Assembly: GCA_013205335.1 (NCBI GenBank) | Contig: JABMNB010000664.1 | Coordinates: 1-10,333, forward strand | Reading direction: 5' to 3' | DNA from: Rhodospirillales bacterium | GTDB lineage: Bacteria > Pseudomonadota > Alphaproteobacteria > Reyranellales > Reyranellaceae | Length of the DNA: 10,333 bases | Part shown: in pieces, positions 5,290 to 10,333 of the stretch | Layout: the number at the start of each line of letters is the position of its first letter | Position numbering within the stretch: the stretch's first letter is position 1 | The notes under the pieces: model-generated | Database searches by the model: none | The model's input: only the letters and a program-made list of their open reading frames with translations | Told to the model about the DNA's origin: nothing | Translations under genes and position numbers: made by a program

Positions 5290-6357
5290 CTATTCCGCCG
5301 CGATCGCCTTGTCGACGAACATCTTCCTGTCGAACTCGTCGGCCACCCGGCCATCGTTGGCGAGCAGCTCGCCGACATCGATCTTGGCGTAATCCATCAC
5401 GCCCATCTCGGCGAAGGCCTTCTGCACCCGGGGGCCCCACAGGCCGATATCCTTCACCGTCGGCACCACGCGGCTGAACAGGCGGCCGCGGAAGGAATTC
5501 ATCTGCTTGGAATTATAGTGGATCTCGTCGAGCATCTTGACCGGCAGGCCCAGCCGCTCCCAGACCTCCGACTGGTTGAAGCGGTCGCGCATGAAATAGA
5601 GTGCCTCGACCAGGAACTCCTCGCGCTCGTCACGCTCGGCGTCCGACAGGTGCGGATAGTATTCGCGCAGGGCCAGGCGCCCGAACGATACATGGCGCGC
5701 CTCGTCCTGCATGACATAGGCGTTGACCGCGCCGGCCAGCGTATTGCCCGCCTTGTCGCGGATCGACTGGAAGGCGGCCAGTGCCAGGCCTTCGATCAGC
5801 ACCTGCATGCCGAGATAGGTCATGTCCCAGCGGCGATCGGTCAGCGTCTGCTCCAGAAGGGTCTGCAGCGCCTTGTTGATCGGATAGGCGACCTTGAACT
5901 TCTCGTGCAGCAGCCGCTTGTAGGCCTCGACGTGGCGCGCCTCGTCCATCACCTGGGTGGCGGCATAGAACTTGGCATTCATGTCGGGAACGGTGCCGAC
6001 GATCTTGGCGGTGGCGATCAGGGCACCCTGCTCGCCATGCATGAACTGCGAGATCGAGTTGGCCTGGAGATGGAGCCGCAGCCAGCTCTTCTCCTTCTCC
6101 GTCATCCTGTTCCAGTGATCCGTGCCGTAGATCGAGATCGCCTCGTCCTTCAGCTCCATCGGATTGTCGGGGTTGAGTTCGAGCGACCAGTCCAGCCGGG
6201 TGCTGGCGTCCCACTGCTGCTGCTTGCCCTTCTCGTAGAGCTCGAGCAGCGCCGAGGAGCCATCGTCATATTCCCAGTTGAACTGGAGGTCGGTCGCGCC
6301 GTCGAACTTCCACTGCGTCACCTCGACGGGCAGGGCGTAGATCCGCTGCGTGCTCAT
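5290..6357 (-). CDS. ferritin-like diiron protein, paralogue 2 (putative oxygenase)
   Basis: This 355-residue protein aligns without gaps to the protein at 2400-3467, with about 268 identical positions by hand count. All six predicted diiron ligands are kept at the same positions: Glu109, Glu139, His142, Glu189, Glu219 and His222. Differences cluster at 61-100, 171-176, 278-285 and the C-terminus, regions that could tune substrate or partner binding. Because both copies retain full metal sites, they look like isozymes rather than a catalytic plus structural subunit pair. The ATG at 6357 has GGGAGG 8-9 nt upstream and matches the start of the paralogue; an in-frame ATG at 6426 would add 23 unrelated residues and read through the conserved upstream element. 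The stop is 6 nt from the end of the convergent YoaK-like gene, with no terminator between. Confidence 0.87.
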   Translation of the reverse strand: MSTQRIYALPVEVTQWKFDGATDLQFNWEYDDGSSALLELYEKGKQQQWDASTRLDWSLELNPDNPMELKDEAISIYGTDHWNRMTEKEKSWLRLHLQANSISQFMHGEQGALIATAKIVGTVPDMNAKFYAATQVMDEARHVEAYKRLLHEKFKVAYPINKALQTLLEQTLTDRRWDMTYLGMQVLIEGLALAAFQSIRDKAGNTLAGAVNAYVMQDEARHVSFGRLALREYYPHLSDAERDEREEFLVEALYFMRDRFNQSEVWERLGLPVKMLDEIHYNSKQMNSFRGRLFSRVVPTVKDIGLWGPRVQKAFAEMGVMDYAKIDVGELLANDGRVADEFDRKMFVDKAIAAE

Positions 6358-6397
6358 GGCGTCGCCCTCCCGGGGCTCGTTTCTGTTGCTTGCCGAA

Positions 6398-6415
6398 AAG
6401 ATGACGCTCCGTTCA
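6398..6415 (-). promoter_or_regulatory. conserved 18-bp upstream element, copy 2
   Basis: The plus-strand sequence aagatgacgctccgttca lies 40 nt before the start of diiron gene 2 and matches the copy at 3518-3535 at 17 of 18 positions. On the coding strand, TTGCCA lies just upstream (plus-strand 6419-6424) and is followed after 17 nt by CATCTT, so the element may overlap a promoter spacer and -10 region. This promoter reading is weak because CATCTT matches only half of the -10 consensus. Confidence 0.5.
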
Positions 6416-6438
6416 CCTATTGGCAAGAGCCTCCTTCA

Positions 6439-7137
6439 CTAGGGATGGAGCCGATAGCCGCCGCGGTCGGTCAACAGGATCGCGGCAGTGGCCGGGTCCT
6501 TCTCGATCTTCTGGCGCAGGCGATAGATATGGGTCTCCAGCGTGTGGGTCGTCACGCCGGCGTTGTAGCCCCAGACCTCGTTCAGCAGGATGTCCCGGGC
6601 GACCGGCCGGTCGCCGGCCCGGAACAGATACTTCAGGATCGAGGCTTCCTTGTCGGTCAGGCGGACCTTCTTCTTTCCGTCCTTCTCCATCAGCATCTTG
6701 GCCGCAGGGTGGAATTCATAGGGGCCGATCGTCATGACGGCGTCCTCGCTGCGCTCGTGCTGGCGCAGGTGCGCGCGCAGGCGCGCGAGCAGGACGTTGA
6801 TGCGAAACGGCTTGGTCACATAGTCGTTTGCGCCCGATTCCAGGCCGAGGATCGTATCGGCATCGCTGTCGGCCGCGGTCAGCATGATGACCGGCGCGCG
6901 CACGCCCTGGCGGCGCATCAGCTTGCAAAGCTCGCGGCCATCCATATCGGGAAGACCGATGTCGAGCAGAATGGCGTCGTAATGGGCGAGCTTGGCCTTC
7001 TCCAGCCCTTCCGCGGCGGTGCTGACCTGGATGGTGGTGAAGCCGTCGTAGAGGTCGAGCTGCTCGGCGAGCACCGAGCGCAACGCCTGGTCGTCATCGA
7101 CCAACAGGATTTTCTTGCCACGATTGTTCACGGACAT
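6439..7137 (-). CDS. OmpR/PhoB-family response regulator
   Basis: A 232-residue two-component response regulator. The receiver domain (about 8-122) has the acidic pair at 14-15 in LLVDDD, the phospho-acceptor Asp59 in LLDIGLPDMDG, Thr87 in IMLTAAD and Lys109 in YVTKPF. The C-terminal winged-helix DNA-binding domain (about 134-232) contains LTDKEASILKYL and the recognition helix region THTLETHIYRLRQKIEKDP, ending RGGYRL as usual for OmpR/PhoB proteins. No histidine kinase is in the window, so it is an orphan here. Its start at 7137 has AGGTAG about 9 nt upstream. It lies on the same strand as diiron gene 2, 81 nt ahead of it. It could be co-transcribed with it or regulate the locus, which is untested. 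It is divergent from the ribA-like gene. Confidence 0.93.
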   Translation of the reverse strand: MSVNNRGKKILLVDDDQALRSVLAEQLDLYDGFTTIQVSTAAEGLEKAKLAHYDAILLDIGLPDMDGRELCKLMRRQGVRAPVIMLTAADSDADTILGLESGANDYVTKPFRINVLLARLRAHLRQHERSEDAVMTIGPYEFHPAAKMLMEKDGKKKVRLTDKEASILKYLFRAGDRPVARDILLNEVWGYNAGVTTHTLETHIYRLRQKIEKDPATAAILLTDRGGYRLHP

Positions 7138-7241
7138 GCGTTTGCTACCTGTCAGCTATCTCGAATTACACTCTATCCGGTACGATCTGGGCACAAAAGT
7201 GGTTCACTTCGGCGAAATCCCGTGGCGTGATACCTAGAGTT

Positions 7242-8405
7242 ATGAATTCCAGCCTGGCCCAGTCCCGCAGCGCGTCTGCAGTTGCCGCCGTCGAGCGTGC
7301 CATGGCGGAGCTGCGCCGCGGCGGGATCGTGGTGCTGCGCGACGAACACGGCGCCGGCGGCCTCGTGATCGCCGCCGAATCCTGTGGCCCGCGTGCCCTG
7401 CAGCGCTTGCAGGGCCTGGCCCAGAGCGCCCCGGTGCTGGTCACGACGCGCCGCCGCGCCGAGGCGATCGGCATGGAGATCCCCCCGCATATCGCGGGCG
7501 GCATGGGCGAAACCAACAAGCCGATCACCATCGACCTGCCGGAAGGCGTCCCGGTCGACGTCATCCTGCGGCCGCACGAAAGCGACCGGACCGGCCGTCA
7601 CGTCGCCCTTCGCCACCTCTCCCGGCCGGTGGCCAGCCATGCGCCCGACATCGCGCAGACGGCGATCGAACTCGCCAAGCTCTCGCGCCTCCTGCCGGCC
7701 GTGGTTCTCGGACCGCTGACCCGCGATCGGAGCAACAAGCGGCGCGACTGGGCCCGCGAGCAGGATCTCGTCTATGTCGATGCCGCCGACGTGGCGGGCT
7801 ACGAGGAAACCGCGGCGCGCACGCTGCAGCAGGTCGCGCAGGCGCATGTGCCGCTCGAGGGCGCCGAGAACGCCCGCATCCTCGCCTGGCGTCCCAGCGA
7901 CGGCGGCAAGGAACATCTCGCCATCGTCGTGGGCGAAATCGATCCGACCGAGCCCGTCCTGATCCGCCTCCATTCGGAGTGCTTCACCGGCGACCTGCTG
8001 GGCTCGCTGCGCTGCGATTGCGGTGTGCAGCTGCGCAGCGCCATCACCGAGATCGCCCGGCATGGATCGGGCGTGCTGCTCTATCTCGCGCAGGAAGGCC
8101 GCGGCATCGGTCTCGTCAACAAGCTGCGTGCCTACGAGCTTCAGGACGACGGCTTCGATACGATCGATGCCAACGAGCAGCTCGGCTTCGACGCCGACGA
8201 GCGCATCTATGCGCCGGCCGCCACCATGCTCTCGCGCATGGGCATCCAGCGCGTGCGACTGATGACCAACAATCCCGAGAAGATCGCCCAGCTCGAACGC
8301 TACGGCATCGAGGTCGCGGCGCGCGTCCAGCATTCCTTCCCGTCCAACGGGCACAACGAGAACTATCTTCGCACCAAGGCGGAGCGAGCAGGCCACCTGC
8401 TCTAA
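7242..8405 (+). CDS. ribA: GTP cyclohydrolase II with degenerate N-terminal DHBP-synthase-like domain
   Basis: The C-terminal half (about 200-387) is a full GTP cyclohydrolase II, the first step of riboflavin synthesis, forming 2,5-diamino-6-ribosylamino-4(3H)-pyrimidinone 5'-phosphate from GTP. Zinc ligands Cys247, Cys258 and Cys260 lie in HSECFTGDLLGSLRCDCG. They are followed by LYLAQEGRGIGL at 280-291, MTNNPEKI at 341-348 and a C-terminus KAERAGHLL nearly identical to E. coli RibA. The N-terminal half (about 15-190) resembles DHBP synthase (RibB) in outline: RRGGIVVLRDE..., TTRRRAEAIGM and a final IELAKLSRLLPAVVLGPL. It lacks the acidic DRENEGDL active-site motif, reading RDEHGAGGL instead. 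It is therefore probably not a working RibBA. I prefer the ATG at 7242; a GTG at 7227 would add five residues. It ends in TAATAA, 22 nt before the next gene. Confidence 0.9.
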   Translation: MNSSLAQSRSASAVAAVERAMAELRRGGIVVLRDEHGAGGLVIAAESCGPRALQRLQGLAQSAPVLVTTRRRAEAIGMEIPPHIAGGMGETNKPITIDLPEGVPVDVILRPHESDRTGRHVALRHLSRPVASHAPDIAQTAIELAKLSRLLPAVVLGPLTRDRSNKRRDWAREQDLVYVDAADVAGYEETAARTLQQVAQAHVPLEGAENARILAWRPSDGGKEHLAIVVGEIDPTEPVLIRLHSECFTGDLLGSLRCDCGVQLRSAITEIARHGSGVLLYLAQEGRGIGLVNKLRAYELQDDGFDTIDANEQLGFDADERIYAPAATMLSRMGIQRVRLMTNNPEKIAQLERYGIEVAARVQHSFPSNGHNENYLRTKAERAGHLL

Positions 8406-8427
8406 TAACGACGACTGGAGGAAAGAA

Positions 8428-9660
8428 ATGACCAAGATGCGTCGCCGCGTTTTCGCGGCCGGCAGTGCTGCGTTCGCGTTCGCTCCCTACATCGCAAATG
8501 CCCAGAAGAAGTACGATCCGGGGGTCACCGACAAGGAAATCAAGCTCGGCCATACCAACCCGTACAGCGGCCCGCTCTCGGCCTACGGCACGATCGGCAA
8601 GGCGATCGAAGCCTACTGGAAGATGGTCAACGACAATGGCGGCATCAACGGCCGCAGGATCAACTTCATCACCTACGACGACGGCTTCGTGCCGCCCAAG
8701 ACCGTCGAGATGGTCCGCAAGCTCGTCGAGGACGACAAGGTCTTCGCGATCTTCCAGTTGCTCGGCACGCCGACCAACACGGTCGTGCAGAAGTACCTGA
8801 ACCAGAAGAAGGTGCCGCAGCTTTTCGTCGCCACCGGCGCCTCCAAGTGGGGCGATCCCAAGAACTTCCCGTGGACCATGGGCTGGCAGCCCGACTATCA
8901 CACCGAGGGGGCGATCTACGCCAAGCACGCACTCGCCAAGCACAAGGACAATCTCAAGGACCTGCGCATCGGCATAATCTACCAGAACGACGATTCGGGT
9001 AAGGACTATGTCGGCGGCTTCCTGGCGGGCCTCGGCAAGGAGAACGAAAAGTACGTCACAGCCAAGGTCAGCTATGAAGTCACCGACCCGACCGTCGACA
9101 GTCAGATCATCCAGATCAAGAGCTCCGGCGCCAACGTCTTCTTCAACGACTGCGCGCCCAAGGCTGCGGCGCAGGCCATTCGCAAGGTCGCGGACCTCGG
9201 CTGGAAGCCCGACCACTATCTCGCCAACGTCTCGGCCTCCGTGGCTGCGGTGCTGAAGCCCGCCGGCTTCGACAACAGCAAGGGCATCATTACCGCGTCC
9301 TATCTGAAGGACGCGACCGACAAGCAATGGGTCAACGACGCGGACTACAAGGAATGGGACGCGTGGATGAAGAAGTACCTGCCCGATGCCAATCCGGCCG
9401 ATTCGGGCAACGTCTACGCCTATGCGGTCTCCGCCACGATGCGGCACTGCCTCACCGCCTGCGGCGACCAGCTTACGCGTGAGAATCTCATGAAGCAGGC
9501 CGCCAGCATGAAGAACCTCGAAGTTCCCCTGCTGCTGCCCGGCATTCGCATCAACACCAGCCCGACCGACTTCTATCCCATCCAGTCGGTCCGGCTCTCG
9601 GCCTTCAACGGCGAGACCTGGGCGCTGTTCGGCGACGTGCTGAGTAACGAAAGCACCTGA
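8428..9660 (+). CDS. ABC transporter substrate-binding protein, branched-chain amino acid (LivJ/Peripla_BP_6) type
   Basis: A 410-residue periplasmic binding protein of the Leu/Ile/Val-binding class. The N-terminus MTKMRRRVFAAG has a twin-arginine-like RRxF motif, a hydrophobic stretch and a likely cleavage after Ala25 (IANA|Q), so export may be by Tat or Sec. The mature protein opens with the family pattern DKEIKLGHTNPYSGPLSAYG. It continues through NDNGGINGRRINFITYDDGFVP and the inter-lobe region IGIIYQNDDSGKDYVGGF. Ligands of this class include branched-chain amino acids, amides and aromatic acids; the specific ligand cannot be read here. A strong ribosome binding site GGAGGAAAG precedes the ATG. 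No permease or ATPase genes are in the window, so it is an orphan component. It is 22 nt downstream of the ribA-like gene, suggesting co-transcription. Confidence 0.92.
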   Translation: MTKMRRRVFAAGSAAFAFAPYIANAQKKYDPGVTDKEIKLGHTNPYSGPLSAYGTIGKAIEAYWKMVNDNGGINGRRINFITYDDGFVPPKTVEMVRKLVEDDKVFAIFQLLGTPTNTVVQKYLNQKKVPQLFVATGASKWGDPKNFPWTMGWQPDYHTEGAIYAKHALAKHKDNLKDLRIGIIYQNDDSGKDYVGGFLAGLGKENEKYVTAKVSYEVTDPTVDSQIIQIKSSGANVFFNDCAPKAAAQAIRKVADLGWKPDHYLANVSASVAAVLKPAGFDNSKGIITASYLKDATDKQWVNDADYKEWDAWMKKYLPDANPADSGNVYAYAVSATMRHCLTACGDQLTRENLMKQAASMKNLEVPLLLPGIRINTSPTDFYPIQSVRLSAFNGETWALFGDVLSNEST

Positions 9661-9670
9661 ACCGGGACGA

Positions 9671-9701
9671 ACCGCCTCGTCCCCCGACGGGCGAGGGCGG
9701 T
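9671..9701 (+). terminator. possible terminator hairpin after the binding-protein gene
   Basis: The arms ACCGCC-TCG (9671-9679) and CGAGGGCGGT (9692-9701) pair with one bulged base. The loop between them can pair further (CCC with GGG). The hairpin begins 10 nt after the stop codon. There is no T-run after it, so it may be a transcript-stabilising hairpin or a weak terminator. Confidence 0.45.
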
Positions 9702-9758
9702 GGACTGGCACAGCAGATGCTTCGGACGGTCGATGACCGACGGGAGCCGCTCAGCCTG

Positions 9759-10205
9759 ATGCTTGCCACCCTGACCCGCCGCCGCGCCCTGCTCACTGCG
9801 GCGGGTGCGGCGACCCTTGCCGCGACCGCCTACGGATCGGCCCACACCGCCTCCCGCCCACCGCAAGGCCCACGCCGGTCGGCGCCGGCCTTTCCCGAAG
9901 GCTTCCGCTGGGGCACCGCCACCTCGGCCTACCAGGTCGAAGGGGCCGCCCGGGAAGGTGGTCGCGGCTCCTCGATCCGGGACACGTTCACCCGGGAGCC
10001 AGGCCGCATCCGCGACGGCTCGACCGGCGATGTCAGCGTCGACCACTACAATCGCTACGGGGAAGACGTGGCGCCGCGCCACGCCGCCCGGCTCTGGCAG
10101 GTGAAGGACATCTTCATCACCGAGAACGGCACATCGGCGGCCGATCAGCCGGCCGCGGACGGCATCGTCTACGATGTCGATCGCGTAATGTTCCTGAGAG
10201 TCTGA
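9759..10205 (+). pseudogene. internally deleted glycoside hydrolase family 1 (beta-glucosidase) remnant
   Basis: The 148-residue frame begins with a Tat-like signal (LTRRRALLTAAGAATLAATA). It then has a clear GH1 N-terminus: FPEGFRWGTATSAYQVEGAA, GRGSSIRDTF, GDVSVDHYNRYGEDVA. Near residue 105 it jumps to the C-terminal GH1 motif IFITENGTSAADQPAADGIV, which carries the nucleophile Glu, and it stops after RVMFLR. Normal GH1 enzymes are about 400-470 residues and have the acid/base NEP motif in the missing part. So some 250 or more residues have been lost internally and the C-terminal tail is absent. SIWD, conserved in the family, is SIRD here. An ATG at 9717 is also in frame but adds a non-signal-like lead. 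The product should be inactive. The frame is kept across the junction, so a small stable protein cannot be ruled out. Confidence 0.8.
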
Positions 10206-10253
10206 CTCGAAATGAATGCAGCAAAAACAAGAGGCTATGAACAGCCCCTAAAA

Positions 10254-10333
10254 CCTCACCCTGAGGAGCATCGCGCAGCGATGCGTCTCGAAGGGTGGGC
10301 ACGAGCACGGCGGCTGTCGCCCATCCTTCGAGA
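10254..10333. repeat. palindromic intergenic repeat element, second half cut by window end
   Basis: Positions 10254-10299 form a long imperfect hairpin. CACCCT (10257-10262) pairs with AGGGTG (10292-10297), and a perfect inner stem GCATCGC-GCA-GCGATGC lies at 10268-10284. At 10320-10333, CCCATCCTTCGAGA is the inverted copy of 10286-10299 with 13 of 14 positions matching. This means a second, oppositely oriented unit continues beyond the window. Elements of this CCTGAGGAG...TCTCGAAGG form are widely scattered in alphaproteobacterial genomes. The stretch 10206-10253 before it shows no gene or clear signal. Confidence 0.7.

Noticed and set aside
5518..7230. A 570-codon open frame on the plus strand across diiron gene 2 and the response regulator
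   Set aside because: It is antisense to two well-supported genes, has no recognisable domain, and its His/Arg/Leu-rich composition is what high-GC coding DNA yields in the opposite strand.
7138..7241. Promoters in the divergent gap between the response regulator and the ribA-like gene
   Set aside because: Both genes must start from here, and a TGTAAT is visible on the minus strand, but no acceptable -35 and spacing could be matched for either direction.
8116..9711. A 531-codon minus-strand open frame over the ribA-like and binding-protein genes
   Set aside because: Spans two genes with strong family matches on the other strand and has no domain signature of its own.
1..10333. CRISPR array, transposase gene, prophage or plasmid origin
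   Set aside because: No spaced identical repeats, no transposase or integrase motif and no origin iterons were found; the tandem 12-mers at 3589-3624 have no spacers and only three units.

Overview
The window is GC-rich (roughly two-thirds G+C), densely coded bacterial DNA that looks alphaproteobacterial. The pointers are the codon use, the tRNA-Ala(CGC) gene, the periplasmic branched-chain-type binding protein, and two intergenic palindromic repeat elements built around CCTGAG...CGAAGG cores. A Rhodospirillales/Reyranella-like soil or freshwater organism would fit, but that is inference and genus cannot be fixed from this window.

Layout. Positions 1-617 hold a leftward pair: ridA and a small membrane protein whose 3' end lies outside the window. 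A tRNA-Ala(CGC) gene with its own promoter follows (684-809). A rightward pair comes next (915-2252): a protein with a possible transglutaminase-like fold and a secreted four-cysteine protein of unknown function. A palindromic repeat pair and a terminator hairpin (2259-2375) close that block.

The centre (2400-6357) is the most interesting part. Two leftward paralogues of a ferritin-like diiron protein (355 aa each, about 75% identical by hand alignment, no gaps) flank two rightward genes: a PaaE/KshB-type NAD(P)H-FAD-[2Fe-2S] reductase and a YoaK/DUF1275-type membrane protein that lacks a normal start codon at its expected beginning. Both diiron genes carry the same 18-bp element (17/18 identical) 40-50 nt before their start codons. 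The divergent gap between diiron gene 1 and the reductase also holds a nested inverted repeat and three tandem 12-bp repeats. The simplest reading is an oxygenase-type diiron system with its electron-donating reductase, two isozymes and shared regulation. The substrate is unknown.

Upstream of the second diiron gene is an orphan OmpR/PhoB-type response regulator (6439-7137). It is transcribed divergently from a GTP cyclohydrolase II gene (7242-8405) whose N-terminal half resembles a decayed DHBP synthase domain. A branched-chain-amino-acid-type ABC binding protein (8428-9660) follows 22 nt downstream. The right end carries an internally deleted glycoside hydrolase family 1 remnant (9759-10205) and another palindromic repeat element running off the window.
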